NCBI GenBank assembly: GCA_950295325.1
Contig: OX485806.1
Span: forward strand, 26,042,001 to 26,106,000
Source: Polytrichum commune
Taxonomy: Eukaryota; Streptophyta; Polytrichopsida; Polytrichales; Polytrichaceae
Length of the DNA stretch: 64,000 nucleotides
Direction: 5' to 3'
Positions 29,558 through 41,267 of the stretch are shown one piece after another. The notes beneath the pieces are model-generated. The model was given only the letters and a program-made list of their open reading frames with translations. It searched no databases and was not told the origin of the DNA. The position numbers were made by a program, and so were the translations under genes. Every line of letters starts with the position of its first letter. The first letter of the stretch is position 1.

Positions 29558-31027
29558 CAGTCTAACCTTGATAATGTCACACCATCCGTTTCACCAAAAA
29601 GAGTGATATAAACAAGGTGTGACATATTTGATAATGCCACATTTTGAAGATTTGTGCATAATGTGATATTATCAAAAAAATAGGTAGAAAATCTAAATAA
29701 AACTCCAATGTAAAAAAGGAAATAACAAATACGAGACTTCAATGTTTTTGAATGTAAAATCTAATTCAAAATTGTGAATAACAACAAGAGCACATCATAA
29801 TGTGTCATTGAGATCAGGTAAAGACCTCTAACTAGAGACAAAGAAGCTTCTAATGTCACATTGTTTTGTTGATGTTAAATGTGCAACACCAATTCTAATG
29901 AGTTTGTCATGGATTTTTTCCATTCCTAACAACTCCAGAGTGTTGAAAATCTGAGAACCTTGGCTAGCCATAAAATTCAAAACATCTTTAGCATATTTTT
30001 GTGCATCGCTTAGCTTCACTACTTTAGACTCATCATCACTGCTATCAACAATCAATCTCGCAATCAATGGGTCTACTTCCATGGAATCAAGAACTTGTTC
30101 GCCATCTTGCACTAATTGCACAAGCTCCTCAGTAGAATATTCCACCTCAAAATCATCTTCACCTTCCATGTTTATGTACTCCAAAGGACAAAGCTTATCT
30201 ACAGGCTTGCCTTCGACATCCAAACCCAAATTCAATGCAGCGATGAGATTGCCCAATTCCAAAGCTGCTTCCTCCATTTTGGACTTCATACGTTCATCAA
30301 AATTGTTGATATCTGCATTCCACTTTGTAGGCAATATGGCGGACTTTTCCCCAATTCCCGTGTTCCCATCTATGAGGGAAAGCCAGAAACAGAGCCGAGA
30401 AGGTTATCTCCAAAACTAGGAAACGAATTAGATGGGCGCCCAAACTAATTAACCGGTGATAAACAACCCTCTAACTTAGTTTACAAATTCTGCTAAACAA
30501 AATTGGGGATCTCCTTCTACTTCCCAAATGTGAGTACCTTCAAGAAACCCCAATTCTAGCTCCGTGAAGCAAAATTCCTTGGTTTCTTCTTCTTCTTCTG
30601 GTGCCCACATGCATGAACACTGTGAAAAGACACACAGTTGAACACTTGTGACAGAAGGTGGGGTGCATAGAGGCCAAGAAGTCTTGACAGCGCCGTGAAA
30701 AGACAACACCTTTGAGTGCCATGTATAGACAACATCGTTCAAGGTTGGTGCACGATCAAGTTCCAAGAATAGCATTGCATTTATCACAGGGGCGGCGCAT
30801 GACCCTTTCGGCTACTACAATATGTCCATCCAACCATCACATACAATCCATCCATACTTGGTATTATCACATTTACACTACGGATTTTGGAAAAAAAATA
30901 GTGACATTACCAAGGGTGATAGGGATAATAACGAGGGAGTTTTACACTATGAAAATCGGTTTCAAACTTTTAGGTGACAATATCAAGGTGTTCTATTAAC
31001 AAGGGTGACATTATCAAGGTTAGATTG
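29558..31027. mobile_element. pogo-like (Tc1/mariner) transposon, 1,470 bp
   Basis: The ends are CAGTCTAACC and its inverted counterpart GGTTAGATTG, sharing the core CTAACCTTGATAATGTCAC. Each end is flanked by TA (29556-29557 and 31028-31029), the Tc1/mariner target duplication. CAGT at the tip is typical of pogo-type elements. The GTGACATTATCAAGG motif recurs internally near both ends. It contains a partial transposase frame on the minus strand, and is too short for a full gene, so probably an internal-deletion derivative. Confidence 0.85.
29828..30334 (-). pseudogene. C-terminal part of a pogo-type transposase
   Basis: A 168-codon frame, acidic, with STEELVQLVQDGE and SDAQKYAKDVLNFMASQ segments that resemble the C-terminal tail after the DDE domain of plant pogo/Tigger transposases. 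No DDE residues are present; the N-terminal half is missing or spliced. Its place within pogo-type ends supports the assignment. Confidence 0.5.
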
Positions 31028-31203
31028 TACTTAACACTCTTTTGTTTGTGCACTTATTTCAAGTTCAATAGTGAATTTTCTCTTGGTTGCTTCGACATAC
31101 AAACCTGAATATGTAGCTAATCCTACCTGTGCAGTTTGCAAACTCCATAATAAGGGACTCAGCTGTGAAGTTACGAAACGGTTTGCGGTTTGGTCGAGTA
31201 TTA

Positions 31204-31688
31204 AGGCCGCTTCACACTTTGGTTGTCCAAGTCGAGAGGCCGTGGGATTGAATGGCCAAACTTTGTTAAGAGTCCAAAGAAATGGGCTGAAAATAGCCAA
31301 TAAAGTATAGGCATAGTGTGAAGCCTCCAAAGTCCAAGCCCAAAGTCCAAATTAAAGGAAGAAGGAGCATCCCACTTTATTCCCAACTCAAAACAACCCC
31401 TCCAATCTAATGGCCAAGATCTTGTCAATTTTTTATTTTTTTTATGAATAGAGATCGATGGCCTCTTTACCATAGTTTGGGTTTCCATTCTTGTCCAACC
31501 CAAGCTTCTTTCGAGAGTTCGTCCCCTTGGTCAAAAAGTACTGCCATGTAGGCATTTTGGAGAGTGACGGCCTTTGGACTTTCACCACTGGTGTGAAGGG
31601 TCGAGAGGCCAGATTCTTGGTTTCTTGCAATCCGATTGGTAGAAATCAACAGCCCCTTGACCTTCGGCCATAGTGTGAAGCGGCCCTT
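31204..31688. mobile_element. 485-bp MITE with CCGCTTCACAC ends
   Basis: Left end AGGCCGCTTCACACTTTGG and right end CCATAGTGTGAAGCGGCCCTT are inverted repeats. AGTATTA flanks both sides (31197-31203, 31689-31695), a 7-bp duplication, or 8 bp with one change, suggesting a hAT-type MITE. A decayed relative lies at 12,345-12,945. Confidence 0.85.
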
Positions 31689-31699
31689 AGTATTACTTG

Positions 31700-31790
31700 A
31701 GAGAAAATGGATGCTTTGAGGCGGGCGGATGTTGATGTGGCAACTGCAACACACCCACGTGCTACTGTTCGTTGGCGTATGAACAAGTGA
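31700..31790 (+). pseudogene. Fragment encoding MDALRRADVDVATAT
   Basis: An ATG at about 31,709 opens a short frame (MDALRRADVDVATATHPRATV) also found on the minus strand at about 39,900-39,950 (MDALRRADADVAAATS). A shared small exon or a repeat; function unknown. Confidence 0.4.
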
Positions 31791-31799
31791 ACTTTGCAA

Positions 31800-32910
31800 C
31801 TACATGTTTGAATTCATAATGTAACTTAGACACACCCTAGTTCGGTTACTTATCTTAATCAAACACCTATAGTGTATGTGATTTGGTGAGACTCCAAGAT
31901 TGGATACCAAAAAGGCATCATGTGTTTGAAGGAATTGGACTGTGTGTTTAAATTATGATAACCATTCTAAACTCAAGAGTCAACACTTATGAGAAGAACA
32001 ACTATGGCCTGGATTTGGATTTGCTAACCATCTCGTCCTAATGACATGTGTCATATCCCAAGAGAAGTGCGTTAGTCAGAAAAAGTAACCATTTAAGACC
32101 CATTTATCTTAAAAGTATATGATAGCATTGAGCCCAAAACAAATCCATACTTTATGGTTAAAGACATTATACCTTCTATTGTTGCATCTGTGGATATTGT
32201 ATGGTAGCTAGAACACGTATTTTATGATTCTTTCAAATTTTGGATCTTAATAATAAAAAATACATATACATAACGTAATATGATAATAAGTGTCAGGTTT
32301 AATAAGAAAAATCAAAGCCTACGCAAGTGTATCAAAAATCACTTACAAACAGCATACAATCACGATTTCAATTGAAATTATATATATATATATAATATTT
32401 TCATAGATGACATCCGTACCACCTATTGACACCAAGAACACATAATTTGGAATTCATTCAATAAATGTACAAAAATTGTTGTGCAAGTCAAATATTGAAA
32501 GTTAAATGATGATGACCTTCATTACCGGTCACCTTCATAAAATGTTAGATCTTATTACTCACCAAATTTGGTGAGAAAGTAGAAAATTGAAATAAACCAA
32601 CAACCCACATAGAAGTACCCTTCATTAAATGAGTGACATCACCCATTTTTTGGATGATGTCACCCGTCACTCACCCACTTAAAAAATGGAACAGCACCGG
32701 CACATGGAACTTGGCCCTAATTCTAGTTTGCAAGCATTGCGCATACTCAAGAATTGTTGTCAGCTCGGGAGGGTATTGTATTTGCATACGGCCCCGCCTC
32801 CGGCCCATATGTGTTTTGCGAAACACAACCCTTTTGTCGCTCACCTCTTCACTAGCAACAATCCATTTGTTGCACACCACAACATACTCAAGAAATGAAA
32901 CAAATCAAAA
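31800..32910. other. No gene recognised
   Basis: AT-rich intergenic sequence including a short (AT)n run near 32,382. Chance frames only. Confidence 0.4.
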
Positions 32911-32912
32911 GT

Positions 32913-33113
32913 TCACAAAATATCGAACTGCAAACAAAACCATACTTGCCTATGGTACGCCTCCATGGCGGCGGAGTTTGTTATCACGTACAAATGTGCG
33001 GCTCTCAATTCCGCATCTGTCATCCTCCTTGGCTTCCCTCTGCTTTCGTCCAAAAATTTTGGTTTTTCTAAAAATAATTTTCCTCTTACGCATAAAGACC
33101 TACGAATCCACAC
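32913..33113 (-). pseudogene. CACTA (Tnp2-like) transposase fragment
   Basis: The minus-strand frame ends RMTDAELRAAHLYVITNSAAM, like the conserved region following DUF4218 in plant En/Spm Tnp2 proteins (xxELxxAHxYVLxN). Further minus-strand coding-like sequence continues at 32,671-32,880. Only a remnant. Confidence 0.5.
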
Positions 33114-33757
33114 TTTGTATTCCCTAACTGGAACTTTGACCTCGTCACATTCTGTGAAAAAGACAAAAGTAATGGAGAAGGGACAACCAAACCCCTGACC
33201 AAATTGTTACAGGCCTCCTTTGCGAAGTGTTGCGTCGTTACAAAAGCATAAGGCATGCTCACAGAACCAGATAAAGAGGCCAGACTTGTATCATCACATC
33301 ACAAGAAAACCAAGACGATATTGCCACAACATTCTAGATCCTAAACCTTGAAACATCAACAAATACCCCGAGAGCGATTCGGCCCACCAAAATTCCTCAG
33401 CGTCTCAAACATCATACAATAAGAACAGACTACTTAATGTGCATAATACACACACCTAGTGAGACTCATATAGAGATGAGAGACTACAAGGGTTTGAAAG
33501 AATTGTGTACTACGTCAAAGAGAGCGAATGAAGGCTAACATATGAAACATGGGAGGCGCTAACTCTAACCCAAACTTAGAAAGTCGTCTACGTTACAAAT
33601 ATCAATTCCAAAGCACATCTGTTCGCCTCTCCTGCAAATTTTTGGATTACATATCCATGTTGCCTCAAACTTCCTCTCAAGTACTTGTGCACTTATTTCA
33701 AAAGTGCATGTAAATAGTGCTGCTTGAATTATTTGGTTCCCCTAAGGGTTTAGAATT

Positions 33758-33945
33758 GCGCCGGCCAAGGAAGTAGTGCAGTACCAAGGCGACACTTGCG
33801 GGCTCTGACAGCAAGCTGCCCAATGAGCTCATACCCGATCATATATTAGATTAATATCGTGAGCCTCGATGAGCCTCGTATCAGATATTAAACTGATAAG
33901 AACAGATACTACACTTGATCTTAGCCGAAAGGCCGAGAAAGGTAT
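33758..33945 (-). ncRNA. U2 snRNA, copy 1
   Basis: The minus strand starts ATACCTTTCTCGGCC and contains the branch-site recognition GTAGTA inside AAGTGTAGTATCTGTTC, then TATCAGTTTAATATCTGATA (stem IIa) and a GAGGCTC stem-loop IIb. The 3' part has CTTGGTACTGCACTACTTCC as in plant U2. Length is about 188, near the plant norm of 196. The Sm site is weak (AATATATGA). RNA component of the spliceosome that pairs with the branch point. One U to C change lies in the first stem-loop. Confidence 0.93.
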
Positions 33946-34008
33946 GCATGTTCCTCCTTCAACTTCGCCAGATGGAGTCACCAAGACTTCAACGATACGA
34001 ACACCAAA

Positions 34009-34018
34009 CATATGGGAC
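34009..34018 (-). promoter_or_regulatory. Upstream sequence element of U2 copy 1
   Basis: Minus-strand GTCCCATATG at -64 to -73 matches the plant snRNA upstream element RTCCCACATCG. Copies 2 and 3 have it at identical spacing. No TATA is visible near -30. Confidence 0.75.
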
Positions 34019-34473
34019 AAGGTCCAACAACTCACCAGTATGCACCTGAAAACGTATCTGATTGGGAGAAATCCCTTCAGCTTCTACACAATGATTTGTG
34101 GTGCTAACCGTCAACTGCTGGTCTGTAAATACCAATCAACATTGCTGGCAATACACGTTTTCTGCAGCTACACGCAAGAATTGGAATGCCTGTCCAAGGG
34201 ATGCATGGTATTTCCAACTGATCCTGAATTTAGAAAATATGAAGCCCCAATGTTGAATTATGGATTGTTTGTATTCCAACTCTCTATAAATCTCTCCAAA
34301 GTGGCAATGCATGTGTTGCTTATGCAGGTCATTCATTTATTGAAGCTTAATTCCCAGAATCTCTGAAGATTAGTTCCTCGCCTATACAGCCCTCCGCCTT
34401 CCCGCCCACGCCTGAGAGGTTGTACTTGATCCGGCGAATGTAGCAGAGAGGGTTGATGTAGTTAAACCTTGCC

Positions 34474-34575
34474 CTAGTCCTGGCCTTTTAATTTGGTAAC
34501 CCACTGGGTGAGTCGTTTTGTTCTTCTGCCAGCGCAACCTAGCCAGAGGGTTGTGCCTGCAAGATGAACATTGAA
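34474..34575 (-). pseudogene. Unidentified conserved exon, copy A
   Basis: After a splice acceptor CATCTTGCAG on the minus strand the sequence reads HNPLARLRWQKNKTTHPVGY and then, after a frame change, TRARFNYINPLCYIRRIKYN. Two other copies (35,470 and 39,370) allow the frame to be inferred. Basic, no membrane segment; family not recognised. Confidence 0.55.
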
Positions 34576-35464
34576 ACAGATAGTCACCAATCCTGTGAGC
34601 ACATTACGCACCCTGGCGTTTGCACATAGAAGCAAAAGATCGCGCATTCTGTGCACCTCTCGATCATGTCAGAGCTTGAGAGAAAATTGCGCAAAAACAA
34701 AAAGAGACCGCGCAGATGTGGATTATAACTCCTTCAACAGAGTTAGTCGCAATCTTTAAACTAAGGAATTCAGTATGACATTGAACATCAAGTCAGTACA
34801 AACATGCTCGCAATGCTTACGAAAACATGCAGCACAGTGAAATCACGAGGCAATCTTCTTCTTATGTCATAGCAGAAAAATCCGTAATAACTTCTGCTCG
34901 CTTTTTCACAATGTGGTTGAGTTTCTTCCTTAAGCTGAAACACAATAAACCCCTGAGAGGAAAATTCTTCCTGTTCAATAAATGAGTAATTACCTGCCTA
35001 TGGACCACCTCGCTATAGGTGGCGCATGAACAGGTACATATTCAATCGTTAGGCAGAAATAATTTTCCATTCAGAGTTCCTTTTTTTTAGCTTGTGATTG
35101 AAACTGAACCACATTATTGAAATATCAACGTCGAGAAGCCCTGGGGTTTTTTATGCGATGGCGTAGGAAGAAGAATGCCTCGTGATTTAATCGTGCTGCA
35201 TGTTATTGTAAGCATTGCGAACATGTTTGCACTGAATTGATGGTCAATGTTCTCCCATTTCGAGATTTCTTGGTTCAGACATCGAGATTCTGTCGGAGGC
35301 CTGTGTACAACGTCTCCTGTTTGCAAAATTCCCCTGTTAGGGTTTCATATGATCCAGAGGTGCATTGTATACATGGTCTTTAACCTCTATATGCAAACAG
35401 TAGGGTGCGCAACAACATGCAACAGAAGATGCATACAGGATTGCTGACTCTATCTGTTTCAATG

Positions 35465-35640
35465 TCCATCTGGCAGACACAACCCTCTGCTAGGCTGCGC
35501 TAGCAGAACAAGATGACACACCCAGTGGGTTACCACAAGGCCAAGACTAGGGCAAGATTCAACTACATCAATCCCCTCTTCTACGTCCGCCGCATCAAGA
35601 ACAATCTCTCAGGCGTCCGCAGAAGACGGAGAGCTATGTA
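35465..35640 (+). pseudogene. Unidentified conserved exon, copy B (opposite strand)
   Basis: The plus strand encodes THPVGYHKAKTRARFNYINP and on to RRIKNNLSGVRRRRRAM followed by TAG at 35638-35640. Upstream the HNPL part is shifted by small deletions. This copy is the best preserved at its end. Confidence 0.55.
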
Positions 35641-36109
35641 GAAAAGAGATGCATTGCAAAGGTTCTTGTTACTTTGGAGAGATTTGTACAGAAACACCAT
35701 TCCATATTTACACCACTTCTTGTGTGTATCTTCAGAGGATGTGCATCGCCAGCTATTAAGCTGATTGGTACTGTGCATCAACAATCCACATTGTACCAAA
35801 CGCTACCGTGAAAATTTTAAAGGGATGTACCCCATTCAAACATTTAAGCTTTTTCACGTGCAAACTGTTGGGCAACATGTGGGCTGACAAGCTTTTGGCA
35901 TGGAAAGTGTGTTCTCTTGAATGACATAAGTTGGTCGTTGTCCATAGTTCACCAATACATTTGAAGAGACGCCACATTTGTTTCCACACCAATGACTGCG
36001 GTTAGAGTTTCTTATACAGTTCAGCGAAGGTCTCAATTTGAAAATCATATTCCACGAACCCAGTTCGCAAACGCTAATCAGGAGCAAAAGTTGAAATTAC
36101 GGGGATTAG
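35641..36109. other. No gene recognised
   Basis: No domain-bearing frame. Confidence 0.4.
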
Positions 36110-37230
36110 CTGTCAGTTGTTATGGCATGTTTCGTTCCTCATTGTTTTCTCAGAACAACTCATTGTTTTCTCTCGAACAGACCCACCTTTCATATACCTT
36201 CCAGCTCATTTTTATGAGCTTCAGTCGAAAGATGGAACAATTCCACATCATACATTTCAGATGTTTTCGGATTTTCTCTTCCATCACCCGCTTCATACAT
36301 CAACAGGATAAGTTTTCTTTAACTCTACTTGGAAGAAGCTTCAGTCTACATTTTCGCATCATAGAATGCAGGGGCGTACTGAGGCGGTTCTCCTTGTCAA
36401 ACAAGGTCCCAGCACCACCTGCAACTGCGCCCTAGAGGTCACCATCATCAGCCAGGTCTCAATTATCCCACCCCAGGCATTTTGGACTATCACACCATCA
36501 TGTTAACATACAAAAGAACCTGCACCTGTATAATCTCGCCGACCTCATTCATAATGAGAACCCCCCGAGAAAGCACTCCGTGAAGCATTCCAATTCCAAA
36601 ACATTATAAGTTACAACTAAGCAAAAGATTCGCCTGCGCTCGCAGAAGGAGTACGACAATGCATTTCTTATAGAGAAGGCAGTCAGTTGGTACTGCATAT
36701 TTTGTTCCTCACTAATTTCTCAAAATAGGTCTATGTTTTCTGTTGTCCCCCGGGCTTCTCCGGTCACATCAACCACAACCTAACCTGCTACCAATCAAAG
36801 CCTCAGCTCAAAGATGGTCCTCATAATTCCACATCACACAGATAAGATGTTTCGGCTACATCGGATACCCTAGAACAGCATCATTGCCTCCACAACCAAA
36901 GAATCAGACTGACGTGCAAATCATGTTTCGCAAATCCACACGCGAATAAATACGTTCGGACGTCGCGTGATGCATCATCACTTCCCTTGGATCCTCATTA
37001 ATAAATTTATCAGAATCGTAATCAGAATTTGAAAGAGTCAATCCTCATGGAGCACAAGCACTCGCTTAGGACTGGGACGACAATTTCTCCTCATCACCTT
37101 CTGACACCCAGACAACTACTAACATTGCAGGATAACGGTTTCGCGTCATAGAATTCACCGATACACTCACAAGGAGAACCTTGTCAAACAAGGTCTCAGC
37201 GCTGCATGCAACTGCGCCCTACAGGTAACA
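36110..37230. repeat. Degenerate direct repeat, about 575 bp unit
   Basis: 36,110-36,440 and 36,685-37,225 share a GTTCCTCATTGTTTTCTCA-like start and end in CAAGGTCCCAGCACCACCTG / CAACTGCGCCCTA. Diverged tandem duplication inside the U2 region. Confidence 0.6.
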
Positions 37231-37866
37231 ATTATCGGCCAAACTACGAAATCAAGATAACACTATGAACTGACAATGAAACTCTAATTGGAATTCCAAC
37301 TTGCCACATTAGGTGAACAGGACAAAAATAATGGTAAAGGGACAACCCAACCCACGTCGCGCCTGACCAAATTATTATCGGCCTCGTTTACGAGGTGCTG
37401 CATCACATTACAAAACCACAAGGGATGCTCACAGCACCAGATACCAGAGGCCTCCGTCACCTCGTCACAAAAATTCAAGATCATACAGATACAACATACT
37501 GAACCCTAGATCCTAAAGCATCACCAAATACCTCGAGAGGCATTCGGGTTAGAAAAATCCCTAAGCGTCCTAGACACCATACGACCACCAGAGCACAATT
37601 CTCAACACGCCCAATCGTCATACAGGATGACACTCAAGTGAGATGAGGGACCACAGAGCTTTGAGATACCTATATACTGCGCAAGAGAGGGAACGGGTGA
37701 AGGAGATATGAATATGGGAGGCGATCTTTTCAAACCCTAACGCAAGAAGCCTAACTTAGTGTTTCTGAATTCCAGTGCGTATACCGCAAGTCTGGACTCT
37801 GTTGCGTCAAACTACCGCAGCCCTTCGAGATTGGGATCCAAAACTCCTACAGCCTAGTGAGCAGTT

Positions 37867-38039
37867 GCGCCGGCCAAGGAAGTAGTGCAGTACCAAGGCC
37901 ACAGGGTTCTGGCAGCAAGCTGCCAAATGAGCTCGCACCCGATGAAATATTAGATTAATATCGTGAGCCTCGTATCAGATATTAAACTGATAAGAACAGA
38001 TACTACACTTGATCTTAGCCGAAAGGCCGAGAAAGGTAT
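37867..38039 (-). ncRNA. U2 snRNA, copy 2 (likely pseudogene)
   Basis: Identical to copy 1 over the first 70 bases including GTAGTA, but about 11 bases are missing so stem-loop IIb (the second GAGGCTC) is lost, and a few bases in the 3' half are gone. Length is about 173. The upstream element is intact. Confidence 0.9.
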
Positions 38040-38102
38040 GCATGTTCCTCCTTCAACTTCGCCAGATGGAGTCACCAAGACTTCAACGATACGGACACCA
38101 AA

Positions 38103-38112
38103 CATATGGGAC
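38103..38112 (-). promoter_or_regulatory. Upstream sequence element of U2 copy 2
   Basis: GTCCCATATG on the minus strand at -64 to -73, identical to copy 1. Confidence 0.75.
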
Positions 38113-38420
38113 AAGGTCCAACAACTCACCAGTATGCATTTGAAAACGCATCTGATTGGGAGAAATCCCTTTTGTTTTTGTACAATGATTTCTGGTGCAA
38201 ACTGTCGACTACTGGTCTGCAAATACCAATGAACATTTGTTGGCAATGCACATTCAATGCAGGCAAGAACTCGAATGCTTGTCGAGGGGATGCATGGTAT
38301 TTCCAGCTATACTTAACTCAAACTACGTTATTCTAATTCGCATCATGTTAAACTTTAATACGACGTCTCTGCAATGAAGGTGCTATTTAAATTATTTAGT
38401 TCCCCTAAGGATTTTGGGTT

Positions 38421-38587
38421 GCGCCTGCCAAGGAAGTAGTGCAGTTCTGGCAACAAGCTGCCACATGAGCTCGCACCCGATCAAATATTAGATTAATATC
38501 ATGAGCCTCAATGAACCTCGTATCAGATATTAAACTGATAAGAACAGATACTACACTTGATCTTAGCCAAAAGGCCGAGAAAGGTAT
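38421..38587 (-). ncRNA. U2 snRNA, copy 3
   Basis: Has the canonical CGGCCTTTTGGCTAAG first stem, which copies 1 and 2 do not, plus GTAGTA and an intact-length IIb stem. About 14 bases including CCTTGGTA are missing from the 3' domain. Downstream CCTTAGGGGAAC-like sequence is shared with copy 1. Length is about 167. Confidence 0.9.
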
Positions 38588-38610
38588 GCTTCAGCTGTGC
38601 TCAATTTCAC

Positions 38611-38660
38611 ATTATATTGTCACCTCGCCAACACCAAACCAAACACTAAACTTATGGGAT
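38611..38660 (-). promoter_or_regulatory. USE and TATA of U2 copy 3
   Basis: ATCCCATAAG on the minus strand at 38651-38660 (-64 to -73) and ACAATATAAT at about -24 to -33 give the USE plus TATA spacing of Pol II plant snRNA genes. Only this copy has the TATA. Confidence 0.7.
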
Positions 38661-38699
38661 CTACAATTTCACCGCATGTTCTACTATCAATTCCTCCAT

Positions 38700-39365
38700 G
38701 AAAATTAGCAGCACCCTGTTGTTTAGTTTGTTGTCCCTCACAAATAGACTAGCTTAGCCTTCATCCTATGTTAAGGCTTGTCTATCTCCTTGTTCAATGA
38801 ACAGTAGGATTCAGTTCCACCTAGTGTTACCTATGCTATCCTGAATCTAAGGATCGATCACAGACTAAAAGAAGGCATTTTTCAGTGCAAACATCAATCG
38901 GAACACATTGCCCAGCTCACCAGTATAAACGTGAAAAAGTATCTGATTGGGAAGAATCCCTTCATGTTCTGTACAATGAAGTACCAAATGTGGATTGCTG
39001 AAATACAACTGCCAATCAACATATCTGGCAATGCACATTTCCTGCAGATACAACACAAGGAGTGGTATGCCTACCTAAGGTACAGTGTTTCTTGATGAAC
39101 CTCAAATTAGAGACTATCAAATGACAGAATAATTGCAGCACGAATTCTGATTTCAGTGAGGACATTCAAAACCCTATTCTATACAAATCTCTCAAGGTAG
39201 AAAGACTTTAGCAATGCATAAGTTTCTAATATAAGCTCTTCATTTGTCAAAGCCACAGTCACTGAATGCTTCAATTTTAGCTCCTCCTTTAGATGGCCCT
39301 CCGCCTTCAGCCGACGCGGGTGAGGATGTTCTTGATGCGACACATGTAGAAGAGAGGGTTAATGT
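38700..39365. other. No gene recognised; partial duplication
   Basis: Parts resemble sequence upstream of the other U2 copies (GTATCTGATTGGGA, CCCTTCA.GTTCT), so this is diverged duplicated flank. Confidence 0.45.
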
Positions 39366-39472
39366 AGTTGAACCATGCCCTAGTCTTCTCCTCCTGGTAG
39401 CCAACGGGGTGAGTAATTTTGTTCTTCTGCCACCGGAGCCTAACCAGAAGGTTGTGCCTGCAAGATTAACAT
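39366..39472 (-). pseudogene. Unidentified conserved exon, copy C
   Basis: After the acceptor TAATCTTGCAG on the minus strand the frame reads HNLLVRLRWQKNKITHPVGY and on to FNYINPLFYMCRIKNILTRVG. Of the three copies, this one has the longest uninterrupted frame. Confidence 0.6.
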
Positions 39473-39895
39473 TGATACATATTTATCAGCACTTTCTATT
39501 GAATGTTGTTGTGCACTCTAAGCTTTGCAGACAGAATCAGAAGACCGAGCATTCAAATGCATCTCTGGATTATGTGAAACCTTGAGAGGGAAGTGTTCAC
39601 ATAAAGAGGACACGTTGTATACAAGAATCACAACTTTTCCAACAATATCGCAAATCCCAATTTACCAATAAAATGACGAACTTAATGGGAGGACAATGGC
39701 CATTATTCCAGTACAAACATTATGCAGCGCGGCAGTGAAATCGCAAGGTATCATGCTTCTTGTGCCACAACAGATCCATATAGCTTCTGGTTGCTCTTTC
39801 ACTTCAATGTCGTTGAGCTTCACACCACAAGCTAAAACACAACACAAACACTTCAGAATGGAAAAACCTTTTGCCTGTACATGCGTCACCTAGCG

Positions 39896-39955
39896 TTAGC
39901 TCGTGGCTGCGGCGACATCGGCATCAGCGCGTCTCAATGCGTCCATCTTGGTTGC
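39896..39955 (-). pseudogene. Fragment encoding MDALRRADADVAAATS
   Basis: Minus-strand short frame that matches the fragment at 31,709. It lies upstream of copy C of the conserved exon on the same strand, so may be its first exon. Confidence 0.4.
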
Positions 39956-40576
39956 ACAACAATTATGAGGTTCCAAAATTACTGCAAGTTCACTCTTTGG
40001 GGACCACTCACCTCGATTGCGAATCACTAATAATGTAGCAAACCTTAGTAGAGGAACTGGAGAGTAATCGAGAGAGCTCAAACCCAAACTATGTGAACAA
40101 TGAAACTGGGTTGCGGAGGTGAAGAAGATCGAGGAGTCTGCTCAAGAGTTGGGATGCTCTGGGGGTGTCTGCGAGGAAGTTTTATGGGTCACAGGGGAGG
40201 TAAGGAAGAAGCCTGGGCACGTGCCATATTGCTTCATAGAACCAGACAAGCTCACACACATTTACAAATTGGTATATGCTATGATCCTTAAACTCTACTC
40301 TTATGCTTCATCATCAAGTAACGAAAATCTTACATGCATAGAAAATTGTACAGACAGAAGTGAAGAAGCAAATCTTCAAGTAGCACATTCATCCGCTGAG
40401 TGCACATTCATCCTTGTAACGAAACTTCCATTCTATTCTATTCTATTCTATAAACTAGCTTCTAAGTTCTTCTACATTGCTAATCATCTAAAGTAAACAA
40501 TACTCCCAGTCATTGTCCAAGAACGTACAGAAGCACTTCTATGTAGAATCTCCCACTTGATGAAGAACTTTCTAGG

Positions 40577-40690
40577 AGAGGTTGAGTGCAACCCAAAGAT
40601 TGTGAACAATATCAGGGGTTAAAGCTTTCGCAAAGATATCTACGAGTTGCAGCTTGGCTGGAACATTAAATAGGGCCATTATTGAGTAAA
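40577..40690 (-). pseudogene. Copia retrotransposon RNase H end
   Basis: NVPAKLQLVDIFAKALTPDIV matches the conserved C-terminus of Ty1/copia RNase H (VPxxxQLADIFTKAL). A purine-rich AAGTGGGAGATTC follows the stop on the minus strand, in the place of the polypurine tract. Only the 3' end of the element is recognisable. Confidence 0.65.
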
Positions 40691-41267
40691 GACTCAACAA
40701 TCTCTTGATATGGAAAACTTGGAACAAGAGTATCAGAGTCATTTGGTGGTGGATAAAAGAGGGGAACATAAAGATCACTTGGTGTTGGAAACAGGGTTGA
40801 CGTCGTGGTAACCACATTTTGTAAGCATGGTTTCGGTGTAATGTTGTTGATCAGCATATTATAATATTCAATGTGCCAAGTCCCGATCGAGTTACATGAA
40901 GACCCACATAAACACCAGGATCTCCTACTGTCACCTCAAATTGTCTTCAGATAGGTGATCATCTTACTCCTTGATAAGTTCACAACTCCTATACATGGGA
41001 TACATAACATCGAATAACATTAAGTTGTCTATAGAGTGCAATCACTATTAGTAACAAAAGATTATCTTATGAATGATGACTTATGTAAGGCCAATGTGGC
41101 ACGTCTTTATAAAAAAATAGTCAATCAGCTTAACTTATTGCGGCTACTTGATAACATTTGCCTTCACAACTCCTAATCATAAGTCTAGAAAGAATATCCT
41201 GGAGCCCCAAGTTTATACTGCTCCCTAGTTGCTATACCTAGTTCTATTGACCTTGTAACCTGAGCAT

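Larger units (their letters stand above)
33160..34290. repeat. Segmental duplication, unit A
   Basis: Matches 37,310-38,300 over the region upstream and downstream of U2, for example GCATGCTCACAGAACCAGAT and TCAACTTCGCCAGATGGAGT. Unit spacing is about 4.1 kb. Confidence 0.85.
37310..38300. repeat. Segmental duplication, unit B
   Basis: Second copy of the unit at 33,160-34,290, with U2 copy 2 on the same strand. Confidence 0.85.

Noticed and set aside
28949-29565. Overlapping GC-rich frames of 193 (minus) and 178 (plus) codons
   Set aside because: No domain, no codon-bias signal and open in several frames at once, as expected from GC content.
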